The notes under the pieces were generated by a model. That model searched no databases and was not told where the DNA came from. It worked only from the letters and a program-made list of their open reading frames with translations. Made by a program: the position numbers and the translations under genes. Positions 7,937-16,093 of a stretch of 64,000 bases of DNA are shown here, one piece after another; position 1 is the first letter of the stretch, and every line of letters begins with the position of its first letter. Origin of the DNA: Trebonia sp050013875 (GTDB taxonomy: Bacteria > Actinomycetota > Actinomycetes > Streptosporangiales > Streptosporangiaceae); assembly GCA_050013875.1 (NCBI GenBank), contig JBEKEK010000023.1:59661-123660 (forward strand), written 5' to 3'.

Positions 7937-9286
7937 TCAGATCCGCTCAAAGTACCGGCGCAGCTCCCAGTCGGTGACGGCGGCTGCGTAGGCGGCGATT
8001 TCCACCCGCGCCATATTCGCATAGTGGTCGACCACGTCCGCGCCGAACGCCTCGCGGGCAAGGGGTGAGGAAACCCACAGCTCCAGCGCCTCGCTGAGCG
8101 ACGCGGGCACCCGCTCAAGATCGTCGATCGCGTAGGCGTTCCCCGTCACCGGTGGCGGCAGCTCCAGCGAGTTTTCGAGACCGTGCTCCGCGGCCGCGAT
8201 GAGCCCGGCCAGCGCCAGGTACGGGTTGACGTCGCCGCCGGGCACCCGGCACTCGACCCGCAGCGACGGCCCGTGCCCGACCAGGCGGAGCGCGCAGGTC
8301 CGGTTGTCCGGCCCCCACGCCACCGCGGTCGGCGCGAACGAGCCGGCCGCGTACCGCTTGTAGGAGTTGATGGTCGGCGCGAACAGCAGCGTGAGGTCGC
8401 GCAGCCCGGCCAGCAGGCCGGCGATGATCGACTCGCCGTCGGGCGACAGGCCGTGCTGGCCGTCGCCCGCCATCACCGGGGCGTCGCCGTCGGTGCCGCG
8501 GAACGACAGGTGGATATGGCAGGAGTTGCCCTCGGCCGCGTTCGGCTTGGCCATGAACGTGAGCGCGTAGCCGTGGTGCGCGGCGATCTCCTTGGCGCCG
8601 GTCTTGTAGATCGAGTGCTGGTCGGCGGTGGTGAGCGCGTCGGCGTAGCGGAACGCGATCTCGTGCTGCCCCAGGTTGCACTCGCCCTTAGCCGACTCCA
8701 CGTACAGCCCGGCGCCCGCCATCGAGTTCCTGATGTCGCGCAGCAGCGGCTCGATCCGCCCGGTGCCGAGCACCGAGTAGTCGGCGTTGTAGCGGTTGGC
8801 CGGGGTCAGGTCGCGGTAGCCGGAGTCCCACGCCTGCTCGTAGCCGCCCTCGAAAACGATGAACTCAAGCTCGGTCCCGGCCAGCGCCGTCCAGCCGCGC
8901 GCGGCCGAGCGCGCCAGTTGCGCGCGGAGCACCTGCCGGGGCGACACCCGCACCGGGCTGCCGTCGAGCGCCTCGACGTCGGCGATCACCAGCGCGGTGC
9001 CCGGCTGCCAGCTGGTCACCCGGAGGGTGGCCAGGTCGGGGACTAGCACGAAGTCGCCGTACCCGCTCTCCCAGGAGGTGAGCTGGTACCCGTCCACCGT
9101 GTTCATCTCGGTGTCCACGGCGAGCAGGTAGGCGCAGGCCTCGGTGGCATGCGGCACGACCTCGTCGAGGAAGTACCGTGCGTGGAAGCGCTTGCCCTGC
9201 AATCGTCCCTGCATGTCGGTGATGGCGACGACGACGGTGTCGATGTCATGCATCCGGATTGCTTCGCGCAGCGCTTCCACGTTCAC
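7937..9286 (-). CDS. Glutamine-synthetase-like gamma-glutamyl ligase (GlnA3/GlnA4/PuuA type)
   Basis: 449 aa. I use the GTG start 9286 (GGGAG 4-8 nt upstream). It has the GS beta-grasp N-terminus (VVAITDMQGRLQGKRFHARYFLD), the metal/substrate segments LAGTELEFIVFEGGYE, SAKGECNLGQHEIAFRYADAL, GNSCHIHLSF and APTINSYKRYAAGSFAPTAVAWGPDNRTCALR with VECRVPGGDVNPYLA. The adenylylation loop of true GlnA is absent. Such enzymes (GlnA3, GlnA4, PuuA) glutamylate polyamines or ethanolamine with ATP as the first step of their breakdown. The adjoining permease and SDR agree with this. Which amine is used cannot be read from the sequence. Confidence 0.85.
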   Translation of the reverse strand: MNVEALREAIRMHDIDTVVVAITDMQGRLQGKRFHARYFLDEVVPHATEACAYLLAVDTEMNTVDGYQLTSWESGYGDFVLVPDLATLRVTSWQPGTALVIADVEALDGSPVRVSPRQVLRAQLARSAARGWTALAGTELEFIVFEGGYEQAWDSGYRDLTPANRYNADYSVLGTGRIEPLLRDIRNSMAGAGLYVESAKGECNLGQHEIAFRYADALTTADQHSIYKTGAKEIAAHHGYALTFMAKPNAAEGNSCHIHLSFRGTDGDAPVMAGDGQHGLSPDGESIIAGLLAGLRDLTLLFAPTINSYKRYAAGSFAPTAVAWGPDNRTCALRLVGHGPSLRVECRVPGGDVNPYLALAGLIAAAEHGLENSLELPPPVTGNAYAIDDLERVPASLSEALELWVSSPLAREAFGADVVDHYANMARVEIAAYAAAVTDWELRRYFERI

Positions 9287-9343
9287 GGTGCTCCCACGGC
9301 TTCTCCTCGGCTGTTGCCCGGCTACTTTACCCAGCTAGCGACT

Positions 9344-10835
9344 CTAGGCGAGTGATTCCAGTTCGGCCTCGATCGCGGCCATTTCCTCGGCCGAGCCCTG
9401 CACCCTGGGGCCGGTGAACCACCGGTGCGCGGAGGCCAGCCACCAGATGCCCGCGAATCCGATCACGACCACGACCGCGATCACCGTGTAGTTGAAGTTG
9501 TCCCAGGTGATCGGCGAGAAGGTCGGCAGCATGAACAGCACCGTGATGAACACCACCCAGACGCAGGCGATGATCCCGATCGGCCTCGACCACCGGCCGA
9601 GGTGCCACGGTCCCCGCTGGAAGGCCGAACCGAGCCGCAGCCGCAGGAACGTGGGCAGCACGTAGGCGACGTAGAGCCCGATGACCGCGATGCAGCCCGA
9701 GGATGAGTGCGCCGCCGGCCGCCAGCCAGATCGCATTGGTCGGCGTGCGCGTCTTGGGGTTGATGTGGTGCCAGATCGCGCTGCCAGGCAGCGCGCCGTC
9801 GCGGGAGAACGCGTAGATCATCCGGGAGTTCGCGGTCACCGAGGACATCCCGCAGAACAGCTGGGCGACGATCACCACCACCAACAGCAGCTTGGCGCCG
9901 GTCGAGCCGATCGCGTCGATGAAGATCTGAGCGGGCGGCACGGTCGCCCCGACCTCGTTGGTGTAGTTCTGGATGGCGAACGTGATGCCGATCAGCAGCA
10001 GCCAGCCCGCGAACAGCGAGACCACGATCGAGGTGACGATGCCCCGCGGGCCGGCAGTAGCAGCGTCGCGTGTCTCCTCGGTCATGTGCGCCGACGCGTC
10101 ATACCCGGTGAAGGTGTACTGGGCGAGCAGCAGGCCGAGCAGCAGCACGTAGATCTTCGATCCCCAGCCGCTGCCGTTGGCGAAGTGCGTGAAGACGTAA
10201 GACGCCGACTGGTGATGGCTGGGCGCGAACGCGAGCACGCCCACGATGAGCAGCACCCCGACGATGTGCCACCAGACGCTGACGTTGTTGAGCTTCGCGA
10301 TCAGGTCGACGCCGAACTGGTTGAGCACGCTGTGCAGGACCAGGATCGCGGCGAACAGCACGATCGTGTGCCAGTGGGCCGTGGTGCTGAAGTTCCACTC
10401 CAGGTCGAGCAGCGCGTTGAGGAAGAACGCCGCGCCGAAGTCGATGCCCGCGGTGACCGCGACCTGGCCGAGGAAGTTGAACCAGCCGGTGAACCAGCTC
10501 CAGGCCGCCGGGTTGCGCGGCGCGAGCTTGGCCGACCAGTAGTACAGGCCGCCCGCCGTCGGGAAGCTTGAGCACACCTCGGCCATGGAGAGCCCGACAA
10601 ACAGCGTCATCAAGCCGACGAAGGGCCAGCCCCAGACGATGATGACGGGCCCGCCGTCGGTCATGCCAGTCCCGTACAGGGTCAGGCAGCCGGACAGGAT
10701 CGAGATGATCGTGAAGGAGACGGCGAAGTTGGTGAAACCGGACATATGCCGGCGTAGTTCTTGCGCGTAACCCAGTTCATGCAGCCGCTGCTGATCGGCG
10801 CTGATCACCGCGTGCGCTGTGGTCTCGTCGGACAC
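9344..10835 (-). pseudogene. APC-superfamily amino acid/amine permease, frameshifted
   Basis: The start is GTG 10835, 6 nt after GGGAGG, beginning VSDETTAHAVISADQQRL. Ten or so membrane segments follow, from SGFTNFAVSFTIISILSGC (TM1) through FSRDGALPGS and TPTNAIWLAAGGALILG. Near 9690-9715 about 12-15 residues expected at this point are missing and the frame changes. The remaining two membrane segments (IAVIGLYVAYVLPTFLRLRL, VFITVLFMLPTFSPI) and the tail ending EAELESLA continue in another frame to TAG 9344. Either the transporter is inactivated or the assembly has lost bases; the missing codons argue for a true deletion. It is the first gene of the permease-ligase-SDR operon. Confidence 0.8.
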
Positions 10836-10960
10836 GAGGCCTCCCGGCGTCATTGGTGTGCCTGAAGGGGCGGCAGCCCGTCCAGTTATCTCAAATTGAC
10901 GCATCCTGCGCATAAGGTGTCAAGATCAACATCGGCGCGGCTGTTACGTAAACTAATTTG

Positions 10961-11056
10961 TTACTTGAGCTGGTCCTTCATGACCTTGCCGGTTGCGTTC
11001 AGCGGCAGCGCGTCGAGGAACTCCACGGAGCGCGGCGCCTTGAAGCGGGCCAGCCG
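10961..11056 (-). pseudogene. Acyl-CoA synthetase C-terminal scrap
   Basis: Minus-strand codons read RLARFKAPRSVEFLDALP then LNATGKVMKDQLK and stop at TAA. This is the last helix of an AMP-forming acyl-CoA ligase, including the catalytic Lys of motif A10 (NATGKV). Everything upstream of it is gone. It sits between the permease promoter region and the aldolase gene. Confidence 0.75.
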
Positions 11057-11135
11057 CGTACAGCCGCAGCGTCGGCGCGTCGAATAGGACGATTTGACCA
11101 TTGCTGGGCGCCGGCGCCTCCGACATGCTGGCTCG

Positions 11136-12164
11136 ATGACCACCACGCAACTCCCCCGCAACATCGCCGAACTGCAGACCCCCGCGCCCCTGGTGGACGG
11201 GGAGATCTTGGCCGCCAACCTGGCCCGGATGGCCCAGGCGTGGCCCGGCGACCGCCTGCGGCCGCACGTCAAGGCGCACAAGTGCACCGAGCTCGCCCGC
11301 CACCAGCGCGCCGCCGGCCACCCCGGGTTCACCTGCGCCACCATCCGCGAGGTGGAGGGGATGGTGGCGGCGGGCCTCGGCCAGGACCTGCTGCTGGCCA
11401 ACGAGGTGCTCGACGCCGCCCGGCTGGGCACCCTGGTCGCGGCGGGAGCGCGGGTGACGGTGGCGGTTGACTCGGCGGCTACCACCGCCGCCGCCGCGCG
11501 GGCGGGGGTGCGCGAGGTGCTGATCGACGTCAACGTCGGGCTGCCCCGCTGTGGCTGCTCGCCCGATGACGCCGGCTCGCTGGCCGAGCTGGCCCGCGGC
11601 GCCGGCCTCGAGGTGCGGGGGGTGATGGGCTACGAGGGTCACACGATGATCGTGGAGGACCGGGCCGACCGAGCCCGGCAGGTAGCCGAGAGCATGGCGC
11701 TGCTCGAGCGGGCCCATGCCGCGGTGGGCGGCCCGGTGCGGTCGGCCGGCGGGACCGGCAGCTGGGATCTCAACTCCTCGGCGACCGAGTTGCAGGCCGG
11801 CTCCTACGCGCTGATGGACACCGCCTACGCCGCCCTCGGTCTGCCCTTCGGTCAGGCGCTGAGCATCCTCGCCACCGTGATCTCGGTCAACCAGGGCGGC
11901 TGGGCGGTGGCCGACTGCGGGCTGAAGGCGCTCGGCATGGACCACGGCAACCCGTCGCTGGCCGACGGCTCGGTGGTGTGGTTCTGCTCCGACGAGCACG
12001 TCATCTTCTCGCCGCCAGCGGGCGGCTCGCTGCCCCAGGTGGGCGACCAGGTGCGGGTGCTGCCCGCCCACGTTGACCCGACCATGGCCTACCACGAGCG
12101 GCTGTACCTGGTGGCGGACGACCGGGTGCTTGAGGCGTGGCCGGTGGACCTGCGCGGCTGGTAA
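11136..12164 (+). CDS. Fold-type III PLP enzyme, D-threonine aldolase / D-serine dehydratase-like
   Basis: 342 aa from ATG 11136 (an in-frame start at 11094 lacks family similarity before MTTTQLPRNIAELQTPAPLVD). RPHVKAHKC contains the PLP-binding lysine in the alanine-racemase N-terminal barrel; GGTGSWDL binds the phosphate; the C-terminal beta domain has CSDEHVIFSPPAG and LPAHVDPTMAYHERLYLV, where a His/Cys or His/Asp pair holds a divalent metal in this family. Enzymes of the group cleave D-3-hydroxy amino acids or dehydrate D-serine. The exact substrate is open. The gene stands alone, divergent from the permease operon. Confidence 0.82.
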   Translation: MTTTQLPRNIAELQTPAPLVDGEILAANLARMAQAWPGDRLRPHVKAHKCTELARHQRAAGHPGFTCATIREVEGMVAAGLGQDLLLANEVLDAARLGTLVAAGARVTVAVDSAATTAAAARAGVREVLIDVNVGLPRCGCSPDDAGSLAELARGAGLEVRGVMGYEGHTMIVEDRADRARQVAESMALLERAHAAVGGPVRSAGGTGSWDLNSSATELQAGSYALMDTAYAALGLPFGQALSILATVISVNQGGWAVADCGLKALGMDHGNPSLADGSVVWFCSDEHVIFSPPAGGSLPQVGDQVRVLPAHVDPTMAYHERLYLVADDRVLEAWPVDLRGW

Positions 12165-12359
12165 TACCGGCCTGCCCGACCGGACGCCGCGGCTGGCGAT
12201 CTGCCCTGGCGGCCGAGCGGCTTGCTCGTGATGCATCGGCGCGTTCGAGTTACGTCGGATCACACGGCACGCGGCTTGCCTGGATGACTGATGGGGTTAG
12301 CGGGTCGCGCTGCGGGAGTTCGTCAGCCGATGGCCGCCCGCGGGTGAGCCTCTCTGCAG

Positions 12360-12953
12360 CTAGGCCCTAACGCGCGACCGGAGCGCGTCGCGGGCCGCGG
12401 GCCATTCGGTGTCGGTCATCGAGTAGACGACGGTGTGCCGGAAGGAGCCGTCTGGCATGATCTTGTGATTGCGGAGGACGCCCTCGCGCTGGGCGCCGAG
12501 CCGCTCGATGGCCCGCTGCGATCGAAGGTTGCCGTGGTGCGTTGTCCAGCCGACCCTGATCACGCCGAGGGTGTCAAAGGCGCGCTCCAGCAGCATCAGC
12601 TTGGCCTCGGTGTTCACGCCCGTCCGCTGCCAGCGGGGGCCGAGGAACGTGGCGCCGATGCAGAGGCCGCGGTCCTTGGGCACGATGTCGTGGTAGGCGG
12701 TGACCCCGGCCACTTCCCCGGTCCTGGCGTCGATCTGGGCCCACGTCACCTGCTCCTTGGCCACCTGGCGGGCGAGCAGGTCGCTGACGAACTCGCGCAT
12801 CCGCGGCAGGTCAGCTGGCTGATTGACGTGTATCCAGGTCCACACGCCGGGATCGCTGAGCGCCGCGAGCAACCGCTCGGCATGGTCGAGGGTCAGCGGC
12901 TCCAGCCGGACATGACGGCCCGCCATCACCGGCCTGTCGAAGAACGCGCTCAT
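12360..12953 (-). CDS. GNAT acetyltransferase, RimJ/RimL-like
   Basis: 197 aa. Features of the RimJ/RimL branch: VRLEPLTLDHAERLLAAL at the N-terminus, ATFLGPRWQRTGVNTEAKL (acetyl-CoA pyrophosphate loop with R/QxxGxx/A variation) and the C-terminal NLRSQRAIERLGAQREGVLRNH, in which the Asn and second helix complete the CoA site. Length is typical. Proteins like this N-acetylate small molecules or protein N-termini; nothing in the context narrows it down. Its start at 12953 abuts a dead acyl-CoA dehydrogenase fragment on the other strand. Confidence 0.85.
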   Translation of the reverse strand: MSAFFDRPVMAGRHVRLEPLTLDHAERLLAALSDPGVWTWIHVNQPADLPRMREFVSDLLARQVAKEQVTWAQIDARTGEVAGVTAYHDIVPKDRGLCIGATFLGPRWQRTGVNTEAKLMLLERAFDTLGVIRVGWTTHHGNLRSQRAIERLGAQREGVLRNHKIMPDGSFRHTVVYSMTDTEWPAARDALRSRVRA

Positions 12954-12986
12954 GGATTTAACCTATGACGCCGTCTCCCCCTACAG

Positions 12987-13163
12987 CGGACCATCGGCCA
13001 GGCGCAGAAGGCGCTCGACATGCTGTGCGAGCGGGCGCTGTCCCGCTGCAGCCACGGCGGCAGGCTGGCGGAGAAGCAGTTCGTGCAGGGGTACATCGCC
13101 GACTCCTACGCCCAGCTCACCCAGTTCAGGCTGCTGGTGCTCCACACCGCCAGAACCGGGAAC
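12987..13163 (+). pseudogene. Acyl-CoA dehydrogenase C-terminal remnant
   Basis: About 58 codons in one frame: RTIGQAQKALDMLCERALSR then HGGRLAEKQFVQGYIADSYA, QLTQFRLLVLHTA. This is the helix pair of the ACAD C-terminal domain that normally carries QFVQ near the flavin. Catalytic Glu, N-terminal and middle domains are all absent. It runs into unrelated sequence in front of the glycosidase gene. Confidence 0.8.
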
Positions 13164-13267
13164 CGGGTACGGCGGCTGATCCGGAACAACAGGGCCTGGA
13201 ACAAGTCGATCATGGTTCTTACAATGGCAATCAGGGGCCGTCCAGCGGATGGCAGGAGGCACTGCGG

Positions 13268-15253
13268 GTGATAGGTGGGCCACTGCGGCGCAGGGAAGTG
13301 CTCACGGTGCTCGGCAGCGCGGCGATCCTCGCGGGGGCTTCCGCCTACCTGGGAGTGGCCGACACGCTCTCCGCGAGCCCGCGCCCCGGTGCCCTCGACG
13401 CCTACACTCCTGGCGCGGCCTACGCCCCCGACGGCACCGCGGGCAAGACGGCGGCGGTGCCGCGGGGCGACGTCCGTCTCCTCGGCGGTCCGTTCCTTGG
13501 CAACCAGCGGCGCAACCTCGCCTATTTGCTCTTCCTCGACCCGGACCGGATGCTGCGCAGCTTCCGGGTCAACTACGGGCTCCCCGTGCGGGCCATGCCC
13601 ATTGGCGGCTGGGAAAGCCCTACCTCTGAGATTCGCGGCCACGTGACGGGACACCTGATGTCGGCCCTCGCCTGGGCCTATGCGGGCACCGGGGCAACCG
13701 CGAGTGACCGCGACCGGCTCGCGGTCAAGGCCAAGGGCGACTATCTCGTCGCCCAGCTAGCGAGCCTGCAGGCCAGGGCACCGAACGCCGGCTACAGCCA
13801 CGGGTATCTGTCGGCATTCCCCGAGCAGTACTTCACGTGGCTGGAGGACGGCCAGGGGAACCGGGTCCGGTCCCCGTACTACATGATCCACAAGTACCTG
13901 GCCGGCCTGATCGACCAGTACCAGCTGGCCGGGAACACCCTGGCGCTCGACGTGGCGTCCCGGCTTGCGGACTGGGTCGACCGCCGCACCAGGGACCTGT
14001 CCTACCAGCACATGCAGGTGATCCTCGGTGCCGAGTTCGGCGGCTTGCCTGAGGCCCTCGCCAACCTGTACGCGATCACCGGGGACCCGGCGACCCTGAA
14101 GACGGCGGAGCGCTTCTACCACGCGAGGTTCCTCGACCCCCTGGCCGCCAACATCGACGATCTAGATGGCAAGCAGTGCAACGTCTCGACACCGAAGGTC
14201 ACCGCGGCCCTGCGACTGGCGGAAGAGACCGGGAACGAGAAGTACTGGGACGCGGCAGTCAACTTCTGGCGCATCTCGACCGCCCACCACTCCTACGCGA
14301 TCGGCGGCATGGGCAACCACGAGTTCTGGGGACCGCCGGATGTGGTCGCCAGCGCGCTCTCGAACTACAACTGCGAGGGCTGCGTCAGCTACAACATGCT
14401 GAAGCTCACCCGGCTGCTGCACTTCCACCAGCCGGGCAACGCGGCCCACATGGACTATTACGAGCGCACCCTCGTCAACCACCTGCTCGGCGCCCAGGAC
14501 CCGGGTTCCCCGCACGGCTTCGTCGCCTACTACACGGGCCTGTCCCCAGGCGCGCACAAGCAGGTCCCGTCGAATTACTTCCCCGGCGCCAGCGAGAACG
14601 CCTTCGCGACCGACTACGGCACGTTCACCTGCGACACCGCGACCGGCCTGGAGATACCAACCCGCTTTACCGACACGATCTACACCCGAGACCCAGACCG
14701 CGCCCTGCACGTCAACCTCTTCATCCCCTCGCGGGTCCGGGCTGACGGCCTGACGTTCCGCCAGGCGACGAGCATGCCCGAGATCCCCTCGACAACCCTC
14801 GCGGTCGAAGCGGGCGCCGGCCCAATGATCGTGAGGGTCCGCGTCCCCGCCTGGGCCACCTCCGTACGGGCGACACTGAACGGAAGGCCGCAGTCCCCGC
14901 CATTCACGACGGGCCGGGCCGGCTCGCCGGCGGCCATCGAGGTCTCGCGCGCGTGGCGGCCGGGCGACGAACTCGTGGTGTCCTTCGGCATGGCCCTGGC
15001 CGTGCGGCACGCGCCCGACAACCCGCGGGTCGCGGCGCTCACCTACGGCCCTGTCGTCCTGGCGGTCCTGACCGGCGACGCCGCGCGCATGCCGACCCTC
15101 GACGTGTCTTCCGTCCGCCAGGTGAGCACGTCGCCCCTGGCGTTCGAAGCGCTGGGGTCCTTCGGAACCCCGGGCGACGCCCGCCTGATGCCCCTCATTC
15201 CGGTCGGCGACGTCGTCCACCAGCGCTACACGACCTACTGGCGGGTCCAGTAG
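13268..15253 (+). CDS. Exported GH127/DUF1680-type beta-L-arabinofuranosidase-like glycosidase
   Basis: 661 aa. GTG 13268 is chosen because AGGAGG lies 8 nt upstream; the open frame further 5' is the dead ACAD region. The N-terminus has RRREVLTVLG followed by a hydrophobic stretch, a Tat-like export signal. The (alpha/alpha)6 barrel follows: SFRVNYGLP, GGWESPTSEIRGHVTGHLMSA, PNAGYSHGYLSAFPEQYF, YYMIHKYLAGLIDQY, AIGGMGNHEFW. Glu370-Gly-Cys372 (CEGCVSYNMLKL) matches the ExC zinc ligands of GH127. At the second site, where the family has adjacent cysteines, this protein has Cys455-Asp456 (TFTCDTATGLE). A role in cutting plant arabino-saccharides is expected; activity is uncertain because of that substitution. 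Confidence 0.82.
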   Translation: MIGGPLRRREVLTVLGSAAILAGASAYLGVADTLSASPRPGALDAYTPGAAYAPDGTAGKTAAVPRGDVRLLGGPFLGNQRRNLAYLLFLDPDRMLRSFRVNYGLPVRAMPIGGWESPTSEIRGHVTGHLMSALAWAYAGTGATASDRDRLAVKAKGDYLVAQLASLQARAPNAGYSHGYLSAFPEQYFTWLEDGQGNRVRSPYYMIHKYLAGLIDQYQLAGNTLALDVASRLADWVDRRTRDLSYQHMQVILGAEFGGLPEALANLYAITGDPATLKTAERFYHARFLDPLAANIDDLDGKQCNVSTPKVTAALRLAEETGNEKYWDAAVNFWRISTAHHSYAIGGMGNHEFWGPPDVVASALSNYNCEGCVSYNMLKLTRLLHFHQPGNAAHMDYYERTLVNHLLGAQDPGSPHGFVAYYTGLSPGAHKQVPSNYFPGASENAFATDYGTFTCDTATGLEIPTRFTDTIYTRDPDRALHVNLFIPSRVRADGLTFRQATSMPEIPSTTLAVEAGAGPMIVRVRVPAWATSVRATLNGRPQSPPFTTGRAGSPAAIEVSRAWRPGDELVVSFGMALAVRHAPDNPRVAALTYGPVVLAVLTGDAARMPTLDVSSVRQVSTSPLAFEALGSFGTPGDARLMPLIPVGDVVHQRYTTYWRVQ

Positions 15254-15267
15254 GCAGGGCACGAGGT

Positions 15268-16092
15268 TCACCGAAACCACGGTGCTGAATCCGGCTGGTT
15301 ACGCGCGTGCCTCGGTCCCCTGGGATTACCCGGCCTCTCGGGGTAACGCGGCCGCTCGGGGTAACGCGGACCTTCCGGGTAACGCGGGCCTTCCGGGTAA
15401 CGCGGGCCCTCCGGGTAACGCGGGCCCTCCGGGTAACGCGGGCCCTCCGGATAACGCGGCGCCTCCGGATACCACGGCGCCTCCGGGTAACGCGGGCCCT
15501 CCGGATACCACGGCGCCTCCGGGTAACGCGGGCCCTCCGGGTAACGCGGGCCCTCCGGGTAACGCGGGCCCTCCGGATAACGCGACACCAGGCTCGGGGG
15601 CAGGTCGGCCGCTTCCCCGCCGCCTTGGGATGCCTCCCGCCTGTCGCCGCCGGTGGCCAGCCGTAGCGCGAGCGCGAGCGCGGACAGCAGGAACAGAGCT
15701 CCGGTCACGGCGAGCCAGTGCCACAGGTACGGGTCAAGCGGCAGGGATGTCAAGAGTGTGAACCGGGTAGGCAGCCGGAAGATCAGCGGGAACCAGATCA
15801 GCAGCAGCATGCCTGAAAGCGCCACCGGGACGCGCAGGTAGTTGATCCACCCCACGGTGGGCAGGCTTGGCGGGCGGTGCCTGAAGACCGCCATCACGGA
15901 CCGGTCGGCCAGCGTGTACAGCGGCATCAGGATCAGGTCGTGGCCGATGACCGCGCCGACGAACCACTCCAGGATGGCGATGGCGTTGTGCGGCAGCAGC
16001 TTGTCGGCGGCGTATCCGGCGAGCGCGAAGCAGCCGATCATGGTGAGCAGGTGCAGCGGGTTCGCACCGTACCAGCGGGTAAACCAGCGCAT
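15268..16092 (-). CDS. Four-TM membrane protein with a (RYPEGP)n tail
   Basis: 274 aa. Four hydrophobic segments lie in the first 150 residues (LLTMIGCFALAGYAADKLL; ILEWFVGAVIGHDLILMPLY; VPVALSGMLLLIWFPLIF; WLAVTGALFLLSALALAL). The remaining C-terminus is a hydrophilic run of 14 hexapeptides of type RYPEGP/RYPEAP/WYPEGP. Start ATG 16092 lies one base after the stop of the molybdopterin protein gene, so it is the third gene of that operon. Function unknown. The tail alternates Arg and Glu and is Pro/Tyr-rich, hence probably extended and cytoplasmic or wall-facing depending on topology. Confidence 0.75.
   Translation of the reverse strand: MRWFTRWYGANPLHLLTMIGCFALAGYAADKLLPHNAIAILEWFVGAVIGHDLILMPLYTLADRSVMAVFRHRPPSLPTVGWINYLRVPVALSGMLLLIWFPLIFRLPTRFTLLTSLPLDPYLWHWLAVTGALFLLSALALALRLATGGDRREASQGGGEAADLPPSLVSRYPEGPRYPEGPRYPEGPRYPEAPWYPEGPRYPEAPWYPEAPRYPEGPRYPEGPRYPEGPRYPEGPRYPEGPRYPERPRYPERPGNPRGPRHARNQPDSAPWFR
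15325..15600. repeat. 18-bp tandem repeat (minisatellite) in a coding region
   Basis: About 15 head-to-tail units of GGTAACGCGGGCCCTCCG with minor variants, with an in-phase 18-bp period. On the minus strand they encode RYPEGP repeats at the end of the membrane protein gene. Because the period is a multiple of three, unit gain or loss would keep the frame. Confidence 0.9.
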
Positions 16093-16093
16093 G

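Noticed and set aside
15282..15761. Open plus-strand frame of GNAGPPG repeats
   Set aside because: It is the antisense of the RYPEGP minisatellite of the minus-strand membrane protein gene, which has operon context and membrane segments.
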